Shown: positions 21,375-30,900 of the stretch, piece after piece
Layout of the letters: each line of letters starts with the position of its first letter
Numbering within the stretch: position 1 is the first letter of the stretch
DNA from: a virus
Length of the DNA stretch: 58,669 nt
Virus record (IMG/VR): IMGVR_UViG_3300042392_001665
Location: 1 to 58,669 of that record
Reading direction: 5' to 3' (one strand)
The notes under the pieces: model-generated
The model's input: the letters and a program-made list of their open reading frames with translations, nothing else
Database searches by the model: none
What the model was told of the DNA's origin: nothing
Translations under genes and position numbers: made by a program

Positions 21375-24215
21375 ATGGCAGCAAATTCAAACAGAGTATT
21401 CGTGTCTCCAGGTGTGTACACATCAGAGAAGGATCTAACATTCGTAGCGCAAAGCGTTGGAGTTACAACATTGGGTCTAGTAGGTGAGACTATAAAAGGT
21501 CCCGCGTTCGAACCAATATTGATTTCTAATTTCGACGAATTTAAAACATATTTTGGCACAACCAGTCCAGTAAAATACGGAGATGGTAACCCTAAATATG
21601 AACTTCCGTATGTCGCTAAATCATATTTACAAGAATCAAATCAATTATTTGTAACTAGAGTTTTAGGATTAACTGGTTACAAACCAGGTAAAACTTATGG
21701 TATCAAGACATTGGGTAGCGTAACTGTAGATTTAACAAGTACACCAACAACAAGTGGTAGTACATTAACACCCACTTCTTTATCAACAATAACAGGCTCA
21801 ACATTCTATGCTGAACTTTCAGGTAAAACATCAACAGAAGGAACATCAATTACCGATTATTTGGTTGCTGGTTCAAATTCTAATGGAGCTTATGCTCTTA
21901 ATGAATGGTTTACAATCGGTACGGTACCGGCATCTGCAACAAGTGGATTAACTGGAACTCAATTATTATCACCTATTGGAAACGCTAATAAGAACTGGTA
22001 TAACAATTACTTTGTAAAAAGTGGTTCTACCGATTCAACAATTCATGGTGTTTATTCTTACTTATTTGTTTTAACAGGTGCTACATCATTTAGTGTGACA
22101 AGATACAAATATTCAGCAGCATTAAATGCTGATTATGCTGGAAGAACAGTATGTTTATTAAGATCAAGAGGTTCATACGTATCAAATGCACTTGTACATA
22201 GAGTAACCGGCTCAACAGCGGTTCAAATTACTGGTACAACAATAGATACAAATCCATTATCAGAATTTAACTTAAATGTTACCGATATCGCATCGGTTGC
22301 ACATAGTTTTGACTGTTCATTTGATACATCTTCTTCAAAATACATAACTAAGATTCTTGGTACTGATGTATTTGATAAAGAAAAAAATGAATATCCACTT
22401 TATGTACATGAAGTATATCCAAACTTAATAAATAATTTATTTGAACAAGGTCTTATTAGAGGTTTAAGTACAGATGAACAAGTTTTAACGGAAGCTGATA
22501 ATTTTGTTAACCCATGGGATATGGCAGGGTCATCAACAGTAGTTTCTGAAGTTAGAGGCGGGAAGGTTTTTGATTTATTCAGTTTCTTAACTGTATCAGA
22601 TGGTGATAATTCTAACTATGAAGTTAAAATAACCATTGCAAATATTGATCTTGACACTGCAGAATTTGATGTTCTTGTTCGTGATTTTAACGATACCGAT
22701 GCTAACCAACTAGTTTTAGAAAAATACACTAGATGTACAATGAATCCAGATTTACCAGGTTTTATCGGTAGAAAAATTGGTACATCAGATGGTGAATATG
22801 AATTAAGATCTAAATATATTATGCTTGTTTTAGCTAGTGAATACCCAACTGATGCAATACCAGCTGGTTTCAAGGGAGTAACAACAAGATCTGAAATAGG
22901 TGAAATTCTTTATAAAACAAAATATTATGACGCAGGTGATGTATTATATTATGACGCTAGCGGAAATGCAAACACAACAAATGGTGATAAAGTTAAAAAA
23001 GTAACTTTAGGATTTTCAACAGACAATCATTTTGAATATGATAGAGACATGTTAAAGTTTAAGGGTAACGTAGCAGCCGGATCAACATTTGGTTTCCACT
23101 TATCAACAAATGCGTCATCAATCACTGGAACAACTGGTAGTAAATTATTTAAAACAACAGCATATGACTTAGAAGGTGTATCTAAAGGTAAATTAGCTAC
23201 AACGCCATACAGAAAATTCACAATACCTGTATTTGGCGGTTTTGATGGCTGGGACATTTATAGAAATACAAGAACAAATGGTGACGGATATATCTTTGGT
23301 AAATCAACATATGTAAGTGGTCATACTGGTAACGGTGGTGTATTCAGCAGTACTGTTGGAAACTCAGATTATTATGCTTACTTACAAGGTATAGAAACAT
23401 ATGCAAATCCTGAAGCTGTGGATATTAATATATTTGCAACACCAGGTATTGATTGGAATAATCATAGTTCATTAGTTAATCAAGCGATTGACATTATTGA
23501 AAATGATAGAGCTGACTCATTATACATTATTAATTCACCTAACTACACAACTTCTGATGAAACAATCTCATCTTTAGATGATTTAGGAATTGATAGTAAC
23601 TATTCTGCAACATACTGGCCTTGGATTCAAGTAAGAGATACAGATAACGCAACACAACTTTTCATACCACCAACAGGTGAAGTATTGAAAAATATTGCTT
23701 TAACTGATAATGTTTCTTATCCTTGGTTCGCAGTCGCTGGTTACTCAAGAGGTCTAGTTAATGCAATTAAAGCACAAAAGAAACTTACTCTTGATGAAAG
23801 AGACGATCTTTACAAAGCTAGAATTAATCCAATTGCAACATTCTCTGATACAGGTACAATTATCTGGGGTAACAAAACATTACAAGTTAGAGAATCAGCT
23901 TTAGATAGAATCAACGTAAGAAGATTGTTATTGAGAGCTAGAAAATTAATTTCTGCTGTAGCAATAAGATTATTGTTTGAACAAAATGATGAACAAGTTA
24001 GACAAGAATTCTTAAGATTGGTTAACCCAATTCTTGAGTCAATTAAGAAAGAAAGAGGTTTATATGACTTCCGTGTAAGTGTTTCAAATGATCCAGAGGA
24101 TATTGATGCAAATACATTAAGAGGTAAAATATACATCAAACCAACAAGATCATTGGAATTCATCGATGTTGAATTCGTAATTACTCCAACGGGTGCTTCT
24201 TTTGAAAATATCTAA
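21375..24215 (+). CDS. 18: Tail sheath protein, T4 gp18-like
   Basis: 946 residues, against 659 for T4 gp18. The N-terminal arm NRVFVSPGVYTSEKDLTF and LVGETIKGPAFEPILISNFDEFKTYFG are the sheath signature (P-G-V-Y-x-x-E-x-D, then G-x-x-x-x-G-P). The C-terminal polymerising domain has NVRRLLLRARKLISAVAIRLLFEQND…, LRGKIYIKPTRSLEFIDVEFVITPTG. Residues ~100-480 hold extra beta-rich domains facing outwards by analogy with T4. Subunits form the contractile helix around the gp19 tube and drive injection. A strong terminator follows immediately, and a long leader precedes, fitting high expression. Confidence 0.93.
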   Translation: MAANSNRVFVSPGVYTSEKDLTFVAQSVGVTTLGLVGETIKGPAFEPILISNFDEFKTYFGTTSPVKYGDGNPKYELPYVAKSYLQESNQLFVTRVLGLTGYKPGKTYGIKTLGSVTVDLTSTPTTSGSTLTPTSLSTITGSTFYAELSGKTSTEGTSITDYLVAGSNSNGAYALNEWFTIGTVPASATSGLTGTQLLSPIGNANKNWYNNYFVKSGSTDSTIHGVYSYLFVLTGATSFSVTRYKYSAALNADYAGRTVCLLRSRGSYVSNALVHRVTGSTAVQITGTTIDTNPLSEFNLNVTDIASVAHSFDCSFDTSSSKYITKILGTDVFDKEKNEYPLYVHEVYPNLINNLFEQGLIRGLSTDEQVLTEADNFVNPWDMAGSSTVVSEVRGGKVFDLFSFLTVSDGDNSNYEVKITIANIDLDTAEFDVLVRDFNDTDANQLVLEKYTRCTMNPDLPGFIGRKIGTSDGEYELRSKYIMLVLASEYPTDAIPAGFKGVTTRSEIGEILYKTKYYDAGDVLYYDASGNANTTNGDKVKKVTLGFSTDNHFEYDRDMLKFKGNVAAGSTFGFHLSTNASSITGTTGSKLFKTTAYDLEGVSKGKLATTPYRKFTIPVFGGFDGWDIYRNTRTNGDGYIFGKSTYVSGHTGNGGVFSSTVGNSDYYAYLQGIETYANPEAVDINIFATPGIDWNNHSSLVNQAIDIIENDRADSLYIINSPNYTTSDETISSLDDLGIDSNYSATYWPWIQVRDTDNATQLFIPPTGEVLKNIALTDNVSYPWFAVAGYSRGLVNAIKAQKKLTLDERDDLYKARINPIATFSDTGTIIWGNKTLQVRESALDRINVRRLLLRARKLISAVAIRLLFEQNDEQVRQEFLRLVNPILESIKKERGLYDFRVSVSNDPEDIDANTLRGKIYIKPTRSLEFIDVEFVITPTGASFENI

Positions 24216-24234
24216 TATTAGAATAAAAATAAGA

Positions 24235-24268
24235 ATGGGGACGGCTAAAAACCTCCCCATTTTTGTTT
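24235..24268 (+). terminator. Rho-independent terminator after gp18
   Basis: AATGGGGA pairs with TCCCCATT (8 bp, with a further GG/CC inside) around an A-rich loop, followed by TTTTTG. It lies 20 nt after the sheath stop. Confidence 0.8.
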
Positions 24269-24278
24269 ATTATATTGA

Positions 24279-24394
24279 ATATCAGTAAATTAGTTAATTA
24301 GAATAAAAGAATATAAGTAAATCAGAATATTAGAAATATTAGTACATTAGAATATTAGAATTATTAGTATATTAGTATTTTAGTAAGTTAGTAG
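24279..24394. repeat. Degenerate TATTAG array between gp18 terminator and gp19
   Basis: About 115 bp of non-coding AT sequence in which (T/A)ATTAG(A/T)A recurs roughly every 8-12 bp, e.g. AGAATATTAGAAATATTAGT. TAG in several frames prevents coding. Together with the palindrome and motif that follow it fills the 293-bp space before the tube gene; I see no gene in that space. Confidence 0.55.
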
Positions 24395-24428
24395 CAAAAA
24401 GCTAAGGAAAAAAAACGAGAAAAACAAC

Positions 24429-24442
24429 TATTTTGCAAAATA
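24429..24442. promoter_or_regulatory. 14-bp perfect palindrome TATTTTGCAAAATA
   Basis: A perfect inverted repeat centred 29 bp upstream of the tube-gene promoter-like motif, in non-coding DNA. This is the size of an operator for a dimeric repressor, such as the ribbon-helix-helix protein at 21090-21248, though no link is shown. Confidence 0.4.
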
Positions 24443-24464
24443 AATTTTATTTCACATATTGATA

Positions 24465-24472
24465 TATTTATA
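24465..24472 (+). promoter_or_regulatory. Late promoter-like TATTTATA upstream of gp19
   Basis: ATATATTTATAGGAAAG, 36 nt before the tube ATG, with the same spacing and GGAAAG as before gp18. Confidence 0.6.
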
Positions 24473-24508
24473 GGAAAGAAATAAACACAAAAATATAATT
24501 AAAAAACA

Positions 24509-24997
24509 ATGGCAGATTTATTAATGAAAATGCCGGTTCCATATGAACCGAAACGTAAAAATAGATTTATCCTAAGATTTCCATCATCTTTAGGTATAAA
24601 CGAATGGTATGTAACATCCACTGCTCGTCCTAGTGCTAAAATTAACGCAACAGAAATTCCATTTTTGAATACTTCAACATACGTAGCAGGTAGATTTACA
24701 TGGGACCCAATTAAAGTTACTTTTAAAGACCCAATTGGTCCTTCAGCATCTCAGGCTCTTATGGAGTGGTTCCGTTTACATGCAGAATCAGTTACAGGTA
24801 GAATGGGCTACGCCGCAGGATACAAGAAAAATGTGGAGTTAGAAATGTTAGATCCAACAGGGGTAGTAGTTGAAAAATGGATTCTTGAAGGTTGTTTCTT
24901 AACTAGCTTAAACTTTGGTGATTTGAACTATTCTCAAGATGAATTAGCAACAATTGATGCTGAATTGAGAATGGATAGATGTATCCAAGTATATTAA
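24509..24997 (+). CDS. 19: Tail tube protein, T4 gp19-like
   Basis: 162 residues, almost exactly the size of T4 gp19 (163). RKNRFILRFPSSLGINEWYVTSTARPS is the N-terminal tube strand pair (NRF-x-(V/L)-x-(F/I)…W-x-(V/C)…RP). WDPIKVTFKDPIGPSASQALMEWFRLH is the central tube motif (W-x-P-I-x-V-x-F-x-D-P…W). VELEMLDPTGVVVEKWILEGCFLTSLNFGDLNYSQDE closes the beta barrel. Hexameric rings stack into the inner tube through which DNA passes. It has its own promoter-like leader and is followed by a double terminator, so it is a monocistronic, highly expressed gene. Confidence 0.93.
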   Translation: MADLLMKMPVPYEPKRKNRFILRFPSSLGINEWYVTSTARPSAKINATEIPFLNTSTYVAGRFTWDPIKVTFKDPIGPSASQALMEWFRLHAESVTGRMGYAAGYKKNVELEMLDPTGVVVEKWILEGCFLTSLNFGDLNYSQDELATIDAELRMDRCIQVY

Positions 24998-25022
24998 TAT
25001 TACTTTTAAAATAGATTTATTT

Positions 25023-25055
25023 AAATCCATCAGCCTTTTTGGTTGGTGGATTTTT
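25023..25055 (+). terminator. Rho-independent terminator after gp19
   Basis: AAATCCATCAGCC pairs with GGTTGGTGGATTT (13 bp with two G-U pairs) around a TTTTT loop and runs into TTTTT. Lies 26 nt after the tube stop. Confidence 0.85.
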
Positions 25056-25056
25056 C

Positions 25057-25080
25057 GTTCCATGTGGAACCTTTTGTTTT
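25057..25080 (+). terminator. Second hairpin, backup terminator
   Basis: GTTCCATGTGGAAC (5-6 bp stem) followed by CCTTTTGTTTT, directly behind the first terminator. Weaker, but the tandem arrangement makes sense for a heavily transcribed gene. Confidence 0.5.
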
Positions 25081-25137
25081 ATCAGTTGATTTTCCAATAA
25101 ATTATACTTATATTAATACAAACTAATTTAATTTATT

Positions 25138-25878
25138 ATGGATAATATTAACCCAATGGTATCATATGATGTGGTATCTCTTCCATCTCAAGGAGTTCAT
25201 TATGAGGATGGCAGAAAAACATTAAGAGTTGCTTATTTAACAGCATCTGATGAAAATATATTAATGTCTCCCAATCTAATTCAATCTGAAACGGTTATTG
25301 ATGAGTTATTAAAAAGAAAGGTATTAGATAAAGAAATATCACTTGATGAAATTGTTGAAGAGGATAGACAGGCTATTTTAATCTTTTTAAGAAATACAGC
25401 ATTTGGTACAACATATACTCTAACCCTAACAGATCCAGGAACAAAAAAGCAGTTTGAGGGTGAATTAGATTTATCTGTATTGAAGGTTAAGGAATTTAAA
25501 TTGGAGAAAGATTCAAATAACGAATATTCATATGTTTTACCAATTTCAAAGAAAACTATAACATTTAAATTTTTAACGAATACTCAAGAAAAAGAATTAC
25601 AATCAATAAAAGATGCTGGTGGTTCAAATGTTATTCCTCTGAATACTAAAAAATTAGAAATGATGATAAAGTCAATTGATGGACAAAGAGATCAAATGGC
25701 TATATATCAATTTATTCAAAATTTACCAATCAAAGATTCTTTAGATTTTAAAAAATTTGTTGGAGAAAATAAACCAGGTTTAGACCTAATAGTTGATGTA
25801 ATCGCCCCGTCAGGAGAAAAAGTCCCAGTTTTGGTTGACTTTGGGGTGGAGTTTTTTCGTCCCTTCTACGGAATATAA
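25138..25878 (+). CDS. 26: Baseplate hub / tail-assembly chaperone, T4 gp26-like (short form)
   Basis: 246 residues. YDVVSLPSQGVHYEDGRKTLRVAYLTASDENIL then ELLKRKVLDKEISLDEIVEEDRQAILIFLRNTAFG is the T4 gp26-type pattern (LPS-x-G-x-x-Y…E-x-I-L…L-L-x-x-x-V…D-R-x-A-I-L-x-x-L-R-x-x-x-(F/Y)G). T4 gp26 is a hub protein. Its slot between tube and tape-measure genes is the slot of tail-assembly chaperones in many phages. The reading frame ends 6 codons after a run TTT TTT C; a +1 shift there extends the protein by 46 residues (see next entries). No TATTTATA in the leader, only TATTAATA ~30 nt upstream. Confidence 0.75.
   Translation: MDNINPMVSYDVVSLPSQGVHYEDGRKTLRVAYLTASDENILMSPNLIQSETVIDELLKRKVLDKEISLDEIVEEDRQAILIFLRNTAFGTTYTLTLTDPGTKKQFEGELDLSVLKVKEFKLEKDSNNEYSYVLPISKKTITFKFLTNTQEKELQSIKDAGGSNVIPLNTKKLEMMIKSIDGQRDQMAIYQFIQNLPIKDSLDFKKFVGENKPGLDLIVDVIAPSGEKVPVLVDFGVEFFRPFYGI
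25840..25858 (+). promoter_or_regulatory. Programmed +1 frameshift site (predicted)
   Basis: GGGGTGGAG followed by TTT TTT C. The purine-rich stretch ends at 25851; a 3-nt spacer (TTT) separates it from the slip codon TTT 25855-25857, whose tRNA-Phe can re-pair one base ahead on TTC. This copies the layout of the bacterial prfB (RF2) site: SD, 3-nt spacer, slip codon. Codons 25852 and 25855 are in frame with the ATG at 25138. Confidence 0.6.
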
Positions 25879-25999
25879 GAAAAATCAAATACAAGCAATT
25901 TTATTCCTTTTAAGTAAAGGATTCACCTACCATGATCTGTTAATATTGCCGATACATGAAAGAAATAGTATTATCAATGCGATATTGGAAAACAATTAA
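25859..25999 (+). CDS. +1-frame extension of the chaperone (long form C-terminus)
   Basis: After the slip the +1 frame reads VPSTEYKKNQIQAILFLLSK, then GFTYHDLLILPIHERNSIIN and AILENN, stopping at TAA 25997-25999: 46 residues, giving a 286-residue long form. The segment has the Y/F-x-x-E…I-x-x-L-x-x-x-G-F/Y-S/T-Y-x-D-x-x-x-L-P-x-x-x-R pattern seen in C-terminal parts of phage tail chaperones, so it is coding, not chance. The alternative is a separate gene from TTG 25835 or 25841, overlapping the upstream gene; no good ribosome site supports that. It ends 7 nt before the promoter motif of the tape-measure gene. Confidence 0.65.
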   Translation, partial: VPSTEYKKNQIQAILFLLSKGFTYHDLLILPIHERNSIINAILENN

Positions 26000-26005
26000 T
26001 AAAAC

Positions 26006-26013
26006 TATTTATG
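26006..26013 (+). promoter_or_regulatory. Late promoter-like TATTTATG
   Basis: AAAACTATTTATG, 18 nt before the tape-measure ATG. One mismatch from the consensus; the AAACTATTTAT context equals that at gp14 and the BppU-like gene. Confidence 0.5.
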
Positions 26014-26031
26014 TTAATACAACAATAGAAA

Positions 26032-27948
26032 ATGGCAGAAAGTAAAGGTGAATTTTTAAAATACTTATTAAATCTAGGTATAGAAAAGGGTGATGCTGAC
26101 AAGGCTGCCGATAGGTATGGTAAAGCAATATCTGAAATTTCATCAAAAACATCAAAACAAAGTTCTAGTACAGGTTCTGGTACTGCTGGATTAAGCCAAG
26201 CTTTTATAGATCAACAAGCAACAAACATTGCTAGGGTCAACGTTCAAACAGGTGAAAAAATAATAGCCGCGTTATCAAAAACAATTAGTTTAAATCCAAT
26301 TGAAATTGCTAAAGCAATAATTTCAGGCGGTATTGATGGAATTAAAGCGGTTATCGCTGATATCACTAATTTAGATAAAGAATTAATAGAAAGAGTTAAA
26401 GGTGCTGGTGGGTATGTGGGAAGTACTGCTCAGGGTATGATGGATTCCACCAGAGAAGCTATGATAGCATCACAGCAATTTGGTGTAGCAACAAATGATA
26501 CCTTAGACGCTGTTAAAGATTTAATGGTCAATTCCGAGAGAATGTCCATGTACAATGATAAAACCATTTCTACAGCTATGGTTGCGTCATTAGCTTTTGC
26601 TAAGAATTCTAGAGTTATATTAGAAAACGCTGAAAATTTTAGGAATGTTGGTTTAGGATTAGATGGAGCTGCAAAGTCAATAACAGATATTGGTTTAAAA
26701 TCTGTTAAAGTTGGTTTAAGTGCAAAATCAACAACCGATACATTAGTGATGCAGCTCGGTAAATTAAATCAATTTGGTTTTCAAGGTGGTATTGCTGGTT
26801 TAGGTAAAATGGTTCAACAAGCTCAATCACTAAAAATAAACATGGAAGATGTTTTTAGAGTAGCCGATAAATTATATGATCCAGAAAGTGCAATAAATTT
26901 AGCTGCTAACTTACAAGTTGTTGGTGGTGCTATTGGAGATTTTTCCGACCCAATAAAATTAATGTATGATGCAACAAATGATGTTGGTTCATTACAAACA
27001 AGCATTATTGGTGCAGCAAGAAGTTTAGCAACATATAACGCAGAGCAAGGTAGATTTGAAGTAACTGGGGCCAATTTAAGAAGAGCTAAGGCCATGTCCG
27101 ACGCTTTAGGTATATCGATGGGTGAATTGACTAATATGGCTGTTAAAGGGGCTGCAAAGATGGAAGCTATGAGTGAATTAGATATGTTCCCATCACTTAG
27201 TGACGATCAAAAAGAATTTGTTTCCAATTTATCTACAATTAAAGACGGTAGAGTTGGATTTGATATACCAAAAGATATGGCTAAAAACTTGGGCCTAACA
27301 AATGTGGTTGATGGGTTTGTTGGTTTGAGTGATTTATCAGATGATCAAGTAAAATTATTACAAAAATTACAAGAAGAAGCTGCTGAACAAACACCAGAAA
27401 AAATAGCAAAAGATCAATTCAACCAAACAACACAAATCTTAAATGTTGCAACAGCAATTTATTTAAGAATGATGGAGGATACCAGAAAAAGCTCACTTGG
27501 AAAGGCCGCAACTGATGGAATGAATGAAGCTGCAAAATTTATGGAGAAATTTAATCCAGCACAACAAAGTACCGGAGAAATAACAAATCAAGCAATAGAA
27601 GAAGTAAGTAAATTAGCAAAAGATACATCTGAATTATTTAAGGGTAAACTTAAAGAATCAATAGACCCAGATATATTAAAGGTTATTGATGAATTAAAAC
27701 AAAAGACTAGCGAAATTTATAATCAAATGAATATACCTGAAATTATAAATAAGGGTAAAGAGGCTGGTGGGGATATAATTGACAAGGGAATTGAACTTAT
27801 TAAAGAAATATTCGTAAATGTTAAAGTTGATATAAACAGCAACAATAGTGCATTAGCTGGTATAGTTGTGGATGAAATTGAAAGAACACCACAATTAAAG
27901 GCGTCACTTGCGTCTAGTATAGTTAAGGGTATTAATGATTACGCATAA
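26032..27948 (+). CDS. 29: Tape-measure protein (T4 gp29 counterpart)
   Basis: 638 residues (T4 gp29 is 590), almost wholly helical and rich in Ala, Gly and Ser. It follows the tube and chaperone genes as tape measures do. Long amphipathic runs include TNIARVNVQTGEKIIAALSK, NPIEIAKAIISGGIDGIKAV and REAMIASQQFGVATNDTLDAV, and a Gly/Ala-rich middle (LGMSMGELTNMAVKGAA-like) suggests membrane-active or coiled packing within the tube. The C-terminal ~100 residues turn acidic. It would set tail length and be ejected during infection. No peptidase domain seen. Its length agrees with a T4-size tail. Assignment mainly from order and composition. Confidence 0.7.
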   Translation: MAESKGEFLKYLLNLGIEKGDADKAADRYGKAISEISSKTSKQSSSTGSGTAGLSQAFIDQQATNIARVNVQTGEKIIAALSKTISLNPIEIAKAIISGGIDGIKAVIADITNLDKELIERVKGAGGYVGSTAQGMMDSTREAMIASQQFGVATNDTLDAVKDLMVNSERMSMYNDKTISTAMVASLAFAKNSRVILENAENFRNVGLGLDGAAKSITDIGLKSVKVGLSAKSTTDTLVMQLGKLNQFGFQGGIAGLGKMVQQAQSLKINMEDVFRVADKLYDPESAINLAANLQVVGGAIGDFSDPIKLMYDATNDVGSLQTSIIGAARSLATYNAEQGRFEVTGANLRRAKAMSDALGISMGELTNMAVKGAAKMEAMSELDMFPSLSDDQKEFVSNLSTIKDGRVGFDIPKDMAKNLGLTNVVDGFVGLSDLSDDQVKLLQKLQEEAAEQTPEKIAKDQFNQTTQILNVATAIYLRMMEDTRKSSLGKAATDGMNEAAKFMEKFNPAQQSTGEITNQAIEEVSKLAKDTSELFKGKLKESIDPDILKVIDELKQKTSEIYNQMNIPEIINKGKEAGGDIIDKGIELIKEIFVNVKVDINSNNSALAGIVVDEIERTPQLKASLASSIVKGINDYA

Positions 27949-27965
27949 TAAAACAATAAATTATC

Positions 27966-27973
27966 TATTTATT
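27966..27973 (+). promoter_or_regulatory. Late promoter-like TATTTATT
   Basis: TTATCTATTTATTAGATAAACAAATAGATG, 14 nt before the ATG of the 1590-residue baseplate gene. TTATCTATTTATTAGATAA is also a near-perfect inverted repeat centred on the motif. Confidence 0.5.
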
Positions 27974-27987
27974 AGATAAACAAATAG

Positions 27988-30900
27988 ATGCCAAGCTACT
28001 TAGATTTTGATGCAACAAAAGGTTTTAGAAATGAACTACTAGCTAAAACTTTAAATGCGCCTAATGGTCCTCAGACTTTTAGTAGTAGTAACTATCCTAT
28101 TCAAAAAACAAACAGCTTTCCGAACAAGGATCAAGGTGATGTAATATTAAACCAACAAACATCTAGAGATGCACAAATAATATCTACTGGAACAAGTAAT
28201 AGGTTTGCACCAGAAAATGGTGATTATGTTGTTGTTGAAGATGTAAGAAATATAACATCAATAGATAATGTTGGTATATATCCATATTTTCCAATTAATA
28301 GTGGTATTTTAGGTAGGGGTTTAATAGGTGCGTTGGATTCTAAAAACTATGAATTTGAATCTAAATTAGCAAAGTTTGCTAACTATCATATATCTGAAAG
28401 CCCAGATGGTCCTGTTCAAGCAAGGATTAGACAAAATTTACAAACAGCAACACTTGGTAGAGTTAGAGCACTTGATGCATTTAATGGTAATTTATCTACT
28501 GCTGTTAATTTATTTACAGGTAAAGAAAAATTAATTGAAAAAAATTATAAGATTACCGTTGCTAAAACATTAGCTGGTAAAGCAATTGATTTTGTTCAAA
28601 CAATTGCTGGCGTGGAATTTCCCTTTTCAGAAATTCCTGGTGATTATTTAAGTAATCCAGCTAATCCTGTAATTAATAGACCGGTACCTAAAACAGAATT
28701 TGGAAAAATCTTTCAAGATGCAACTGGCGCACTAGGATCTTTATTAGGAATTCAAAGAAGACCTAAATTAAGTAGAAAGCCATCAGATTTAATGATTGAA
28801 TATCTGAGTGATGGTCAAAAAGGTATATTATATAATAATTTATCTTTTTCAACATACGCGCCAAACTACACACTATCTGCTAGATCACAAAATTCTAGTA
28901 AAATATTTAACTTTGTTGATAGAATAGCATCTGGCATTAATAAAATTATTGGTCTAGAAGCTCCAGCAGGTAAAGCGTATATTGGTGACGATAGAGGTAA
29001 TGATGTTAGAGATACAATAGCTGATTTTAATAATAACAAAACAAGAAGCCCTTATTATCTTTCTTTATTGTTTGATGAAACTGCAACTCGTCTATTTCAT
29101 AAAGAAAAAAATATTTCAGAAAGAGGTGCCATACCAGGAAAACTAACTTGGTATAGTATTAACAGTAAAAATAAATTGGGTTATGGTAATTTAGAATACC
29201 AAAGCGAAAGCTCAGTATTTGAGGAAACATTATCAACAAAACATACATTTAGAGATGATTCTATTTTAGGTAAAACACAAGAATTATTAAATTCATTACC
29301 TAAAGATGGTGGGCAATCAAGATCACACGTCGCTAATGTTATTGATCAAACAAGTAGAATATTCAGAGAAGGTGACACGCTTTTATCTAGAGGGTCTGCA
29401 ATAAAATATATTGATAAATCAACGGGCAAAGAAGACGGTACAGAATATTGTAGAGTATGGACTAAAGATAGATCATACATGAATTATTCTGATACAATGA
29501 AAAGAACAGGTTTAATAAGAAAAGTTGAAGATAGTGTTTTATCAACACCATGGAACTTGAATATTGCACCAATGTCAAATGGCAACGGATCGTTTGATCA
29601 AAGTTCAACCAACATCGATGCGGTTGCAGGTAAAGTTAAAAAATATATGTTTTCTCTTGAAAATTTATCATGGAAAACATCAAACAAGTTTGGTTATACA
29701 TATGATGACTTACCATATTGCGAAAGAGGGCCAAACGGTGGTCGTGTTATGTGGTTTCCACCATATGACTTAAAGGTTAACGAAACAAATAGTGCAAACT
29801 GGGATAAAAATAATTTTTTAGGAAGACCAGAGCCAATTTATACATATCAAAATACAGAGAGAAGTGGTACAGTATCGTTTAAAGTGATTGTTGATCATCC
29901 AAGTATTTTAAATTTATTAATAAAAGAAATAACTGATGAACAGGCGGAAGAATATTTAAATTCTGTATTTGCTGGATGTCAAGATATTGATTTTTATACG
30001 TTAGTTAGAAAATATACAACATTAGATAGATCTGATTTAGAATTAGTACAAGCGTATATTGATTATTATAAAAATAAAAATACATTCGATATACTAGATT
30101 CAATAGAATTTAGAAATATTGCTGGTGATGTAACAACAACACCCGGTACAACAACACCTGGAACGGGTCCTAGTGAAACACTTAACCCAGCATTAAATTA
30201 CAGTGGAATTTTGTTTTTCCCTAATGATATTCCATTTCCACAGGATGATTTATATGCTAGTGAAGATTATGGACAAATTTATTCTGGGTATACAAAACAA
30301 GAAACAAAAACCATTTTTAATTCAACACTTAATACCGAATTAACTAAAATATTAACCGTTGATACAACAAATAATAAATCAGATAGAAATACAATATATG
30401 GTAGTGAAGCACCAACAGGGACAACAGCATCTTTAGTTACTAGAACACAAGGTCAAATAACCACAGCATTTCAGTTATTAGAAAATAACTATAGTTCTTT
30501 AACAGAAACTTTAACTGGGATAAAAGCTGAACTTACTAAAAACAATTTAAAAAATATTGACATTAGAATTGAGTCATCAACATCGTTTGTTGCTGATGAA
30601 AAATACAATATTAAATTATCATATAGAAGATCCGATAGTGTAATTAAACATATTTTAAAAACGCTTTCAAAAAACAATGATGTTCCGGCAAGCGTTTCAA
30701 AATATTGGACTAAATCTAAAAGTGAACTTGAATCTAAACCATCTGAAGTTAAAGAAGATTTAACTATAAAATTAAAAGATTTGGGATATGGTGAAGACAT
30801 TGTCGGCGATATTAATATATCATTTACAAATAAAGGAGAAAATGCAACCAGAACAGGTCCAGAAGGATATGATTGTCATAAACAAGAGATAAAAAATACT

